Positions 1 through 7,866 of a stretch of DNA of 64,000 nt are shown piece by piece (position 1 is the first letter of the stretch; the number at the start of each line of letters is the position of its first letter). Under the pieces are notes generated by a model. That model saw only the letters and a list, made by a program, of their open reading frames with translations, was not told where the DNA came from and ran no database searches. Made by a program: the position numbers and the translations under genes. Source of the DNA: Aphanothece sp. CMT-3BRIN-NPC111 (GTDB lineage: Bacteria; Cyanobacteriota; Cyanobacteriia; Cyanobacteriales; JAHHGU01); the NCBI GenBank assembly GCA_019359765.1, contig JAHHGU010000016.1:1-64000 (forward strand), written 5' to 3'.

Positions 1-1
1 T

Positions 2-856
2 ATTTACGACACGTTTAACCCAGACCGAATTGTGTTGGGCAGCAATAGTCTGAAAGGAATCGGCATGATGAAGGAACTTTACACCCCCATCATAGAGCGC
101 CAGTATGCAGAAGACAAATCTTTACCCCCGGTGCCGGTAGTGGTAACAGACGTCAGCTCGGCTGAGATGATCAAATACGCTGCCAATGCTTTCCTAGCAA
201 CTAAGATTAGCTTTATCAACGAAATTGCTAATATATGCGATCGCGTCGGCGCTGATGTCACCCAAATTGCCAAGGGTATTGGTCTTGACTCCCGAATCGG
301 CAGCAAATTTTTGCAAGCGGGGATGGGTTGGGGTGGCTCCTGCTTCCCTAAAGATGTCTCCGCTCTTATACATACAGCAGACGATTACGGTTATGAAGCC
401 GCGCTGCTTAAAGCTGCTGTCAGTGTTAACCAACGCCAACGCCAGATCGGGATTGAAAAACTCCAGCAGGTTCTCAAAATCCTCAAAGGTAAAACTGTAG
501 GCTTGCTAGGTTTAACTTTCAAGCCGGATACTGATGATATGCGCGATGCACCGGCGCTCAATCTTATCGATCAGCTGAACCGACTAGGAACAAAAGTAAA
601 AGCCTACGATCCGATTGTTTCTCAAAGCGGGATGCGTCACGGTTTATCTGGAGTGTTTGTAGAAACCGATCCAGAGCGGCTAGCCGATGGCTGTGATGCA
701 TTGGTGCTGGTTACAGAATGGCAGCAGTTCCGCAACCTCGACTACGCAAAAATGGCTTCTCTGATGAATAATCCTGTGATTATTGATGGTCGTAATTTCC
801 TCGACCGAGAAGCAGTAGAAAGTGCCGGTTTCCGTTACGTGGGAGTTGGCAGATAG
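2..856 (+). CDS. ugd: UDP-glucose 6-dehydrogenase, 3' part (gene enters from the left edge)
   Basis: Oxidises UDP-glucose twice to UDP-glucuronate with NAD, feeding polysaccharide synthesis in the cytoplasm. The frame is open to base 2, so the true start lies outside; 284 residues are visible and roughly the first 170 of a usual 450-460, including the NAD-binding Rossmann half, are missing. A GTG at 32 is internal to a conserved stretch (YDTFNPDRIVLGS) and is not the start. The helix with the conserved lysine reads FLATKISFINE, the catalytic cysteine lies in GGSCFPKD, and the UDP-binding C-terminal domain starts at GKTVGLLGLTFKPDTDD. A strong terminator follows at 899. The family call is secure. 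Confidence 0.95.
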   Translation: MYDTFNPDRIVLGSNSLKGIGMMKELYTPIIERQYAEDKSLPPVPVVVTDVSSAEMIKYAANAFLATKISFINEIANICDRVGADVTQIAKGIGLDSRIGSKFLQAGMGWGGSCFPKDVSALIHTADDYGYEAALLKAAVSVNQRQRQIGIEKLQQVLKILKGKTVGLLGLTFKPDTDDMRDAPALNLIDQLNRLGTKVKAYDPIVSQSGMRHGLSGVFVETDPERLADGCDALVLVTEWQQFRNLDYAKMASLMNNPVIIDGRNFLDREAVESAGFRYVGVGR

Positions 857-898
857 ATATAGCAATCCCATTTTATTCGTGAAAATCACCAGCCGAAG

Positions 899-934
899 AT
901 CCTCAGCTTCTCTAAAGAAGCTGGGGATTTTATT
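899..934 (+). terminator. Rho-independent terminator after ugd
   Basis: Two 13-base arms (899-911 and 916-928) pair with a single G-U and a 4-base loop, followed by TTTTATTG. It lies about 40 bases past the ugd stop and fits termination of that transcript. Confidence 0.8.
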
Positions 935-1038
935 GTTCACAAATGAGTAATTGGCGATCGCATCCAGTAATTGTTGCTAAGTTAACCAGCCGATATTAAG
1001 TCTCTATCATGCTAGCGTCGAACAAAGAGGAGGGGGCG

Positions 1039-1755
1039 ATGGCTCTGTTTCGACCTACGCGACGACGATTTATTCAAGCAGTTGCAGGGGCAGGTGTTCT
1101 GACGCTATTGGGCTGTAATCGACAGGAGCAAGCAATGATGACGCTATATACCTTTGGGGACTCAATTTTAGATTGCGGACGATATAACGAGTTTGGCGTT
1201 CATCCAGGGCAACTACTTGTCCAGAACGACGATCGCCTGTTTCCGGAATTTCAGGGTCAAGACCTGGTATCGCGCGGATCTGCCCGCCTCGAACATCGTG
1301 CCCGTGATGGTGCAACAGTGGAGGGCCTACCTTATCAAGCTCAGGGATTACGAGTTGAGGGACGAGCGATCGCACTAATCACCATTGGCGGTAACGATCT
1401 GCTACGGGGATTAATTCAGGACACAGGCGCGGGGATTACAACCTTTGCCAGTGCCCTCGACACCTTCGTGCAGCAATTACCAATTCGGCCCGTTCTCTTG
1501 GGCAATGTATACGATCCCACTTTGGGGGATGACAGGCGCAACTTTTTAGGAGTTGATGCAGCGATCGCTCGTAAGAACCTTCAGCGCATGAATAAGGCAA
1601 TTCAAGAAATTGCCAGCCGCTATGGTCAACTTGTCGATCTCCATGCTCATTTCCTCAAGGGCGATCCATCCTGGTTTACAGCGACGATCGAGCCAAGTCT
1701 GCGGGGTGCCTCGGAAGTGCGACGAGCCTTTCTCCCCTATGTTATCGGTAAATAA
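1039..1755 (+). CDS. SGNH/GDSL-family hydrolase, predicted Tat-type lipoprotein
   Basis: Probably an exported esterase or lipase-like hydrolase; the substrate is not predictable. The start at 1039 is preferred over the in-frame ATG at 1009 because an AAAGAGGAGGGGG ribosome site sits just before it. The N-terminus has twin arginines (TRRRFIQ), a hydrophobic stretch and a lipobox-like LTLLGC, suggesting Tat export and lipid anchoring. Block I (TFGDSILD) carries the nucleophile serine and block III reads ITIGGND. The usual C-terminal DxxH box is not clean; VDLHAH may supply the histidine. It stands alone between the ugd terminator and the high-light gene. Confidence 0.75.
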   Translation: MALFRPTRRRFIQAVAGAGVLTLLGCNRQEQAMMTLYTFGDSILDCGRYNEFGVHPGQLLVQNDDRLFPEFQGQDLVSRGSARLEHRARDGATVEGLPYQAQGLRVEGRAIALITIGGNDLLRGLIQDTGAGITTFASALDTFVQQLPIRPVLLGNVYDPTLGDDRRNFLGVDAAIARKNLQRMNKAIQEIASRYGQLVDLHAHFLKGDPSWFTATIEPSLRGASEVRRAFLPYVIGK

Positions 1756-1904
1756 GAATACTTATTATTGTGTTGATATTAACAATTGAGCTTTCTCAAC
1801 ATCCAATCTTTAGATATAGATAGAAGTCGTTCCTAATGGCAGAGAAACCTCATAAACCTACTCGATAGCATAAGAGCGATACGAGTCGCTGAGAGCTATT
1901 GATC

Positions 1905-2111
1905 ATGAAAACTGCAACAAGCAACACTTCCCAAGTTCCTACCGTTGCCCCAGCTTACAATGGTAACGATCGCAATGCCTGGATTTTTGGTTGGAACCCA
2001 CAACAGGAGCTATGGAACGGTCGTCTGGCAATGCTTGGTTTTGTCGCCTATATCCTTTGGGATTGGGCTGGTTATAGCGTCCTTCGGGATGTGCTCCACT
2101 TGATTCAATAG
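1905..2111 (+). CDS. High-light-inducible chlorophyll a/b-binding-like protein (Hlip/SCP)
   Basis: A 68-residue thylakoid protein of the one-helix Hlip family, which binds chlorophyll and carotenoid near photosystem II assembly intermediates and dissipates energy under light stress. The motif ELWNGRLAMLGF is the family's chlorophyll-binding helix start (ExxNGRxAMxG), followed by a single membrane segment. The ATG at 1905 is used; a TTG six bases earlier is in frame but less likely. The next gene on this strand encodes a small four-helix membrane protein, so both may belong to a stress response. Confidence 0.93.
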   Translation: MKTATSNTSQVPTVAPAYNGNDRNAWIFGWNPQQELWNGRLAMLGFVAYILWDWAGYSVLRDVLHLIQ

Positions 2112-2202
2112 AGAGTTAAATAGTCAGTTGCAAACTGTCTCGGGTTCTCTAAAATCATTTTTCTAATCTGTAACAAAAGTCTTGAAAAAACAAAATACTG
2201 TC

Positions 2203-2652
2203 ATGCAAACATCAACATCTTCAAGTTCGCCAGTTCGTTACAGCGCTTTGAGTTTGGGTCTTCTTTTCTTGCTACTTGGTTTGGCTGGATTTTGGCCTGC
2301 TTCTTTTACTCCCTCTGCCAACTTTCCCTCTGAACCAGGCTTCGGCTATATATTTGGAGTATTCCCCACAAACTATTTTCATAATGCCATCGGCATTTTA
2401 GTTGGTGTTTGGGGAATTGCTGCATTTACTAGCTTAAGCGGAGCAATTGTGTTCAATCGTATCTTCGCTATCCTCTATGGAGCAGCTGTTATTTTAGGAC
2501 TAGTGCCTTTTACAAATACCCTGTTCGGTCTTACGCCACTTTTCGGTAACAATATCTGGCTCAATGCTATCACCGCTGGGATCGCTTTCTACTACGGATT
2601 TGTGAAGTCGGCAGAAATCGATATGGCTAGTTCATCTAGTAGCTCAACCTAG
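2203..2652 (+). CDS. DUF4383-type small membrane protein
   Basis: A 149-residue protein with about four hydrophobic segments. These begin with SLGLLFLLLGLAGFWP; a periplasmic-looking loop with GYIFGVFPTNYFHNAIGI follows, then AILYGAAVILGLVPF and NAITAGIAFYYGF. The N-H pair in the loop and the overall pattern match the uncharacterised DUF4383 family. The ATG at 2203 was chosen; a TTG at 2182 would add seven residues. The C-terminus is serine rich. It follows the Hlip gene by 91 bases. Function unknown. Confidence 0.7.
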   Translation: MQTSTSSSSPVRYSALSLGLLFLLLGLAGFWPASFTPSANFPSEPGFGYIFGVFPTNYFHNAIGILVGVWGIAAFTSLSGAIVFNRIFAILYGAAVILGLVPFTNTLFGLTPLFGNNIWLNAITAGIAFYYGFVKSAEIDMASSSSSST

Positions 2653-3120
2653 TGTGTAACAAGAATACTTTCTCGAAGTAGAGAAAGTGTTCTCATGCTT
2701 CCCTGGGAAATAATTTTCTCTGCGCTCCTTGACGCTTATTATCTGATCCAGAAGTAGTCTCACAAGGGCTACTTTTTTTTGAGCTCTTTTCAGTATTTGT
2801 GACAAGCAAATCACAAACAAAATTTAATAGCAATTCCCGAAAAGTTTAGAGACGCTAAAATTATTGTCTCTATAATATCCATCTGTAGTATTTTTAAATG
2901 AAATTGGTATAACCTACGGCAACTTGATACCCAGAGAAAAGTAAAGTTATACGAAATCAGTTTCTATAACCCCCTTTTACTGCCCGGTTGTAGAGATGTT
3001 GCTCAGCACACAAAGCCGCCCATAAGGGGCAGGGTTTTCAACCTAAAAAAGGATGATAAAAATTAGCCCCCTCCACGTTCGCGGGAACAATGTTGGGGGT
3101 GGGGTTCCGGTTCTACGTTA
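2653..3120. other. Intergenic region with two hairpins and an IS-end-like hairpin repeat
   Basis: After the DUF4383 stop there is an 11-base inverted repeat (2664-2674 / 2681-2691) without a T run, then a terminator at 2752-2780. Around 3011-3042 lies an AAGCCGCCC...GGGGCAGGGTTTT hairpin related to sequences at 6451 and 6638. I see no open frame with a ribosome site. Confidence 0.5.
2752..2780 (+). terminator. Rho-independent terminator
   Basis: AAGTAGTC (2752-2759) pairs with GGCTACTT (2767-2774) using one G-U pair and ends in eight T. It terminates the Hlip/DUF4383 transcript. Confidence 0.7.
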
Positions 3121-3915
3121 TCAGCCATTACCTGGGACGCGCTCAATTTGGGCATAACCGCTGAAAATTAGCATTTTTCCCTGAGTTTCTAGGCGGTTAA
3201 TACGCATGAGAACGCCGTCGAGATCGAAGCGATCCAAATCGACCATATTATCCAAAATTTCAGCCAGTGCTGATGCCAATTGTTGAGAAATATCCCGTAA
3301 AGACTCAGGTACAGTATCCGCTTCAAACTGGGGATTTTTAAAAGAAACGCGACGTCGCCGCTCAACTCCCAAGGTTGCTGTCATCACAACTGGCACATCG
3401 CCATGATTTGGCAGTTCAGCTGTCGCAAAAACTCGCAGTTGATTATTTGACAGCAGCTCCACCTGCACGTCTGTAAAAGAAACTGCTTCCCCACCCGAAA
3501 TTTCTGACAATGCGGGTGTGGAAATATTTTGCAGCCGCTTTGTCACCAGTTCCGCTTTGAAGGATTGGTTAAGGTCTGCTTCTGATAGCATCACCTGAGC
3601 AACCGCTTGGGTCGGTTGCTTGAGGCTAAGTTGACCCTTCAAAAGCGAGCCAAAGTCAATTGAGACGGCATCTGTCTCAAAGGACATCTCCTCAGTTCGG
3701 AACTCTTGGCGAATCACCAAACCACGACCGCTCATTTTAAAGCTGTCAATGCTGCCCTGCAACAATTTGCTAGAAGGATAGCAGCGAACAGCAACCTCGA
3801 CCGACTCACTCTGGGTAAACAGGTGGCGAATGGTCTTGCTGGCTACGGTATTGAGCATACGCTCTCCCCAATCCGTGCCAGAATTATCTTTTAAACCTGT
3901 GAGGCCACCAAACAT
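3121..3915 (-). CDS. DUF2993 domain protein (LmeA-like)
   Basis: A 264-residue protein conserved in cyanobacteria. The segment VEVAVRCYPSSKLLQGSIDS and the later IDFGSLLKGQLSLKQPTQA and VMLSEADLNQSF match the DUF2993 pattern, related to mycobacterial LmeA, a lipid/mannan-linked envelope protein. No signal peptide or membrane segment is visible, so localisation is open. It is transcribed away from the Hlip side; the next minus-strand gene upstream is the alpha/beta hydrolase, 270 bases away, so they are probably separate units. The biochemical role is unknown. Confidence 0.75.
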   Translation of the reverse strand: MFGGLTGLKDNSGTDWGERMLNTVASKTIRHLFTQSESVEVAVRCYPSSKLLQGSIDSFKMSGRGLVIRQEFRTEEMSFETDAVSIDFGSLLKGQLSLKQPTQAVAQVMLSEADLNQSFKAELVTKRLQNISTPALSEISGGEAVSFTDVQVELLSNNQLRVFATAELPNHGDVPVVMTATLGVERRRRVSFKNPQFEADTVPESLRDISQQLASALAEILDNMVDLDRFDLDGVLMRINRLETQGKMLIFSGYAQIERVPGNG

Positions 3916-4188
3916 ACCGTTTTGCGTCCACGAAAGTTCTTAATACTTTGTAACAAAAATTTGTATAACTTAGCAATGCCACTTTTAACCCACTGGCGCG
4001 TCGAAAGTGATTGCTGATAAGGGTTAGTGGCACTTAAATGGCTGTAAAATTAAAATTTCTTACTTTTACCATCAGTTAAAGTAAAGCACAGAAACTACCG
4101 AATTCCGTTGTTTACGGTCGAGGATACCCCTACAGTATCATGCGCGATCGCATATCATCGCGTAAGGGTAATCCCCCCGTGGTTGCCA

Positions 4189-5091
4189 CTACTTTTGAGA
4201 AATCTCCAACACCCAAGAGCGTAGCAAGGAATTTACCTGATCCGGCACCTCATCATGGGGGCAATGACCTGCCCGTAAATAGTGTTCCGTCAGTTGAGGA
4301 TAGTATTGGCGGAACTTCGCCCCCCGTTCTCTAGCGCTCATCCAGGGGTCTGCTTCGCCCCACAACAATAAAAGCGGGCACTTCAGCTGCTGTAATAACA
4401 CATCAACATTTTCGCCTTGCGGACTGCTGAAGACAGAGGCAAATACTTTGGTTGCACCGGGGTCACAAGAAGGCTGATAAATTTCTTCTACCAACTGATC
4501 TGTGACAGCACTCTTGTCGAGATAAACTTTCTCCAGCGTTTGACGAATCATAGAGCGTTGTCGCATGTACTGGAACAAAAGAAAACTACCCCAAGGTTGC
4601 CGTAAAACCGCCTGGCTTGTCTCTCTGATGAATTTTTGCATGGGATTCGGTTCAGTAGGCACCTTAGCATTGGTGAAAGGGCCAGCGCTGTTGAGCAAGA
4701 CTAAACCGACAGCAGCATCAGGACGCTGGGAAGACACACATAGTGCGGAATAGCCGCCTAAGGAGTTTCCTGCCAATACAACGGGCTGACCAATAACTTG
4801 GGTGATAAAGTCGTAAAGCTGGTCGCGCCATAAATCGCCGCCATATTGCCATTCAGGTTTGGCTGAGCGTCCAAACCCTAATAGGTCTATCGCCCAAACT
4901 TCAAAATCTTGTGCAAGCACAGAGATATTTTTGCGCCAGTGGTCTGTCGAGGCACCAAATCCATGAATTAATAGCAGCGGTGGGCGTCCAGCTTGTCGCT
5001 CTCCGGCTCTCACGTAGTAGATCGATTGCTCACGCCACTGCCAATAGGTACCTGGAATCGGGGCGTTAACAGCTTCTTGGGTAGCCTGCAT
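4189..5091 (-). CDS. Alpha/beta-fold hydrolase
   Basis: A 300-residue serine hydrolase of the alpha/beta fold. The oxyanion-hole motif HGFGAS lies near residue 43, the nucleophile elbow is GNSLGG with Ser110, the acid is in WGEADPWM, and the histidine is in AGHCPHDEVP close to the C-terminus, so the catalytic triad is complete. The N-terminal WQWREQSIYYVRAGE opening is typical of cyanobacterial and plastid relatives of pheophytinase-like hydrolases, but the substrate cannot be assigned. A TnpB element sits directly upstream (RE at 5119), only 27 bases from its start codon, so the insertion has probably replaced or altered its promoter. Confidence 0.85.
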   Translation of the reverse strand: MQATQEAVNAPIPGTYWQWREQSIYYVRAGERQAGRPPLLLIHGFGASTDHWRKNISVLAQDFEVWAIDLLGFGRSAKPEWQYGGDLWRDQLYDFITQVIGQPVVLAGNSLGGYSALCVSSQRPDAAVGLVLLNSAGPFTNAKVPTEPNPMQKFIRETSQAVLRQPWGSFLLFQYMRQRSMIRQTLEKVYLDKSAVTDQLVEEIYQPSCDPGATKVFASVFSSPQGENVDVLLQQLKCPLLLLWGEADPWMSARERGAKFRQYYPQLTEHYLRAGHCPHDEVPDQVNSLLRSWVLEISQK

Positions 5092-5118
5092 GGTTGAGTT
5101 AAATGTTAAGTAAAGTTA

Positions 5119-6490
5119 TTGACATCCTCACCGCCCTATAAAAGGACGGTGATTCCCAAGAATCACTTCTTGAGTTTTCTGCTTCGTCCCGTGCCAGCTA
5201 GACTGACGTTACCGCCAGTCCCCGCCGCATCCGGTCTACAGACAATTTCTTTTACTTCCAGGTCATGCCCTGACCCAGAAACTAACTCTAATCCGCGATT
5301 TCTAATTACTTGTGCTGCTGCCACATCGCGCGATGTCGTGTAGAAGCATACAGGACAGGAGTGGATACGTTCATCTAATTCCTTCTTACCTGTATGCGCC
5401 CCACACTCAGGACACTGCTGCGAAGTGTAGTTCTTGTCTACTTTGGCAAAGAACACATTTCGCTTAAAACATACCCATTGCAAGATGTTGACGAATTGAC
5501 CAAAGCCAGCATCAGCACTGTGGCGACGAAGTATTCCCCTTGCCCAAGAGCGAAAGTCGATGTCTTCAACAAACACCATTCCTGCGCCGTCACTCATACG
5601 ATGAGCCAACTTAAAGTGCCAGTCTTTTCTAGTATCAGTAATTTGTTGATGAATCCTTGCTATTTTTTGATTGAGTTTGTGTCTGTTATTAGACCCTTTC
5701 TTCTTATGCTTTAATCTACGTTGCAGTAATTTCAACTCGCGTTGTAGAGTTTGCAAAAATTGGGGTCTTGCCACTTGCTCGTTATCGCTAGTAGCTACGA
5801 ATTTATCAAACCCCAAATCCAAGCCTCGCGGATGACCGGATATTGGGGTGTTTGGTACTGATACATTCAACTGTAAAGCCAACATGACAAAATAACCACT
5901 AGCCCGTCGCACAATCCTAGCTTGCTTAATCTCAAAACATGAAGGAATTGGACGCGACAAGCGTAGGCGTATATGACCCAGTTGAGGCAGTTTTAATACG
6001 TCTCCTGCTAAGGGGTTTTTAGGCAGTTGAGGAAATACAAATGACCGCATTCGGTATTTGTTCTTGAAGCGAGGAAAACCTAGCTTTTTCGCTCTCATGC
6101 TCTCAAACGCCCGATCTAGTGTCCTCAAAACCTGTTGCAATACTTGCGAATGTACTTCCTTAAGGAGTGGAAATTGTTCCTTTGCAAGAGTCAATCGCTT
6201 AGCTTGAGTATGGTAGCTGGGATATGGCTTATCAACAGGGAGTATGTATTCCTGCTTGATGGAACAGGCATTGACGGGTGACTTGCGGGAATCTAGCCAG
6301 TCCTTACGTTCCCGTAAGGCAAAGTTCCAAACTTGACGACACACACCGAGTATCCGCTCTATGGAATCGGCCTGTTCTGGAGTTGGTTCTATCTTGAATT
6401 CCCAAGTCATGTTGAGCATGAAATTATTTTACATGAGATACGTGCCTATGTAAAGCCGTCCTAGGCTGCGCTGAAGGACGGGGTTTTAGA
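5119..6490 (-). mobile_element. IS200/IS605-type element, TnpB only (IS1341-like)
   Basis: The element carries one tnpB on the minus strand and no Y1 transposase. Reading the minus strand, the right end lies just after the tnpB stop: a hairpin (CACCGTCC / GGGCGGTG) followed by AGGATGTCAA, ending at about 5119. This layout is typical of the family, where the right end is also the scaffold of the omega RNA. The left end is less certain; a CCGTCCT...AGGACGG hairpin and GGGTCTAAAACCCC lie upstream of tnpB at 6451-6492. Confidence 0.7.
5163..6419 (-). CDS. tnpB: RNA-guided endonuclease TnpB
   Basis: A 418-residue TnpB, the RuvC nuclease ancestral to Cas12 that is guided by an omega RNA from the element's right end. 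The OrfB helix-turn-helix region opens the protein. RuvC-I aspartate is in GLDLGFDKFVA, RuvC-II glutamate in VFVEDIDFRSWARG. The zinc finger reads CPECG ... CPVC, and RuvC-III aspartate is in TTSRDVAAAQV. All active-site residues are present and the frame is intact, so it may be functional. Downstream lies the right end at 5119, and the 16 bases beyond it would be the guide. Confidence 0.92.
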   Translation of the reverse strand: MLNMTWEFKIEPTPEQADSIERILGVCRQVWNFALRERKDWLDSRKSPVNACSIKQEYILPVDKPYPSYHTQAKRLTLAKEQFPLLKEVHSQVLQQVLRTLDRAFESMRAKKLGFPRFKNKYRMRSFVFPQLPKNPLAGDVLKLPQLGHIRLRLSRPIPSCFEIKQARIVRRASGYFVMLALQLNVSVPNTPISGHPRGLDLGFDKFVATSDNEQVARPQFLQTLQRELKLLQRRLKHKKKGSNNRHKLNQKIARIHQQITDTRKDWHFKLAHRMSDGAGMVFVEDIDFRSWARGILRRHSADAGFGQFVNILQWVCFKRNVFFAKVDKNYTSQQCPECGAHTGKKELDERIHSCPVCFYTTSRDVAAAQVIRNRGLELVSGSGHDLEVKEIVCRPDAAGTGGNVSLAGTGRSRKLKK

Positions 6491-6637
6491 CCCAAATTTT
6501 CTGATAAATCTATTTTATCTACCAAGACCGGGCTGGTTGCGGCAGTAACTATTGCCTAGTAGTAACAGGTGGCGCACTAATTTTTAAACAAGATGCTAAA
6601 ATAATTCCGTGTGTTGCAGTCCAGCAGTCAGTCAACA

Positions 6638-6672
6638 AAAAGCCGCCCTAAAACGGTGGGGCTTTAAACCCA
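6638..6672. repeat. IS-end-like hairpin repeat upstream of clpS
   Basis: AAGCCGCCC...GGTGGGGCTTTAAACCC resembles the hairpin at the left end of the TnpB element (6451-6492) and the one near 3011. It lies in the 5' region of clpS, possibly in its leader. It is either a solo end or an unrelated dispersed hairpin. Confidence 0.4.
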
Positions 6673-6705
6673 TTAATTTCGGTAACTGATAAAGAGAGTA
6701 GAGCC

Positions 6706-6987
6706 GTGTCTGTTGAGACTATTGAAAAGCGTTCAACTTCCCGTAAGCTCGCGCCCCGCTATCGTGTTTTACTCCATAACGATGACTTCAACTCGATGGA
6801 GTACGTGGTGCAGGTTTTGATGACGACAGTACCTAATCTGACGCAACCTCAGGCTGTCAACATCATGATGGAAACCCACAATAGCGGAATCGGTCTGGTG
6901 ATTACCTGCGCTCTGGAACATGCTGAGTTTTACTGCGAAACTTTGAAAAATCATGGTCTGACCAGCACCATTGAACCTGACGAATAA
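6706..6987 (+). CDS. clpS: ATP-dependent Clp protease adaptor ClpS
   Basis: A 93-residue adaptor that binds N-degron substrates and hands them to ClpC/ClpA for degradation by ClpP in the cytoplasm. The signature LLHNDDFNSMEYVVQVL contains the family's N-D-D residues for alpha-amino recognition. The methionine of SMEYVV lies in the substrate pocket, and the helix NIMMETHNSG follows. The start is GTG at 6706; length fits the family. The CPBP protease gene begins eight bases after its stop, so the two are very likely one operon. Confidence 0.93.
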   Translation: MSVETIEKRSTSRKLAPRYRVLLHNDDFNSMEYVVQVLMTTVPNLTQPQAVNIMMETHNSGIGLVITCALEHAEFYCETLKNHGLTSTIEPDE

Positions 6988-6995
6988 CCAAATTT

Positions 6996-7847
6996 TTGAA
7001 ATTTAACTTAGTTCGCTTAGCCCAATACCCGGCACCAGTTCGGCTGGGTATCTTTTTGCTAACTTTGCTTTTGCTCTGGTTGCCTGTGGCTGCGCCAATT
7101 TACTTATTGGGCAGGGATGCGAACTTGGTAACTATCGTGACGATGGGGCTATTGTTCGGGGAGTTTCTTCTGCTGCTCCGATTTTGGGGCAAGAAGGTCT
7201 ATAGGCAACCTTATCTGTTCAAAAGGTATGGGCTAGAAAGAAAGCGGCAAAATGGTATAGAGCTTCTAGCTGGTTTAACTATTGGTCTGTTGCTAGTGCT
7301 GAGTTTGTTTGGGTTGGAGGGGCTGCTGGGGTGGCTAGTGTGGCAGCGCCCATCTGTTTTCTTGCCCAAGCTAATTTTAGAAGGATTATTGAGCGCACTA
7401 GGCATTGGTTTCGCAGAGGAGCTAGTGTTTCGAGGCTGGCTGCTGGATGAGTTGCAACGAGATTACCGTTCCCAGGCAGCTATATGGGCAGATGCTTTTA
7501 TATTTGCTTTATTGCACTTTATTAAGCCGTTTTCTGAAATTATTCGGACTTTGCCTGGATTTCCAGGGCTGTTGCTATTGGGGTTAACTTTAGTTTGGGC
7601 GAAAAGAGGGCACCAAGGACGCCTTGGCATCTCAATTGGCTTGCACGCTGGTCTGGTGTGGGGCTACTACATTATTAATGTGGGGCAGATGGTGCAGTAT
7701 TCTGGCTCGGTTTCTGACTGGATAACAGGCGTTGATAGAAATCCCTTGGCTGGGATGGTGGGGTTGGTGTTTTTAGGGGCGATCGCGCTACGCGCACGTT
7801 GTGCGAACGCATTTTGGATGATGCGCTCGCCTCAACGTCATTCCTGA
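6996..7847 (+). CDS. CPBP-family intramembrane glutamic endopeptidase (Abi/Rce1-like)
   Basis: A multi-pass membrane protease of 283 residues. Hydrophobic helices fill the first 110 residues. Motif 1, FAEELVFRGWLLDEL, has the catalytic Glu-Glu and the arginine; motif 2 histidine is in ALLHFIKPF; motif 3 is GLHAGLVWGYY. No ATG fits, so the TTG at 6996, right after the clpS stop, is taken as start with translational coupling. The last about 20 residues are encoded by a HIP1-linked repeat (7782-7815) and look unconserved. Substrates unknown; family members process prenylated proteins or peptides. It converges on the TPR gene of the peptide cassette, 20 bases away. Confidence 0.85.
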   Translation: MKFNLVRLAQYPAPVRLGIFLLTLLLLWLPVAAPIYLLGRDANLVTIVTMGLLFGEFLLLLRFWGKKVYRQPYLFKRYGLERKRQNGIELLAGLTIGLLLVLSLFGLEGLLGWLVWQRPSVFLPKLILEGLLSALGIGFAEELVFRGWLLDELQRDYRSQAAIWADAFIFALLHFIKPFSEIIRTLPGFPGLLLLGLTLVWAKRGHQGRLGISIGLHAGLVWGYYIINVGQMVQYSGSVSDWITGVDRNPLAGMVGLVFLGAIALRARCANAFWMMRSPQRHS

Positions 7848-7866
7848 GTATGATTCTGGCGACTGC

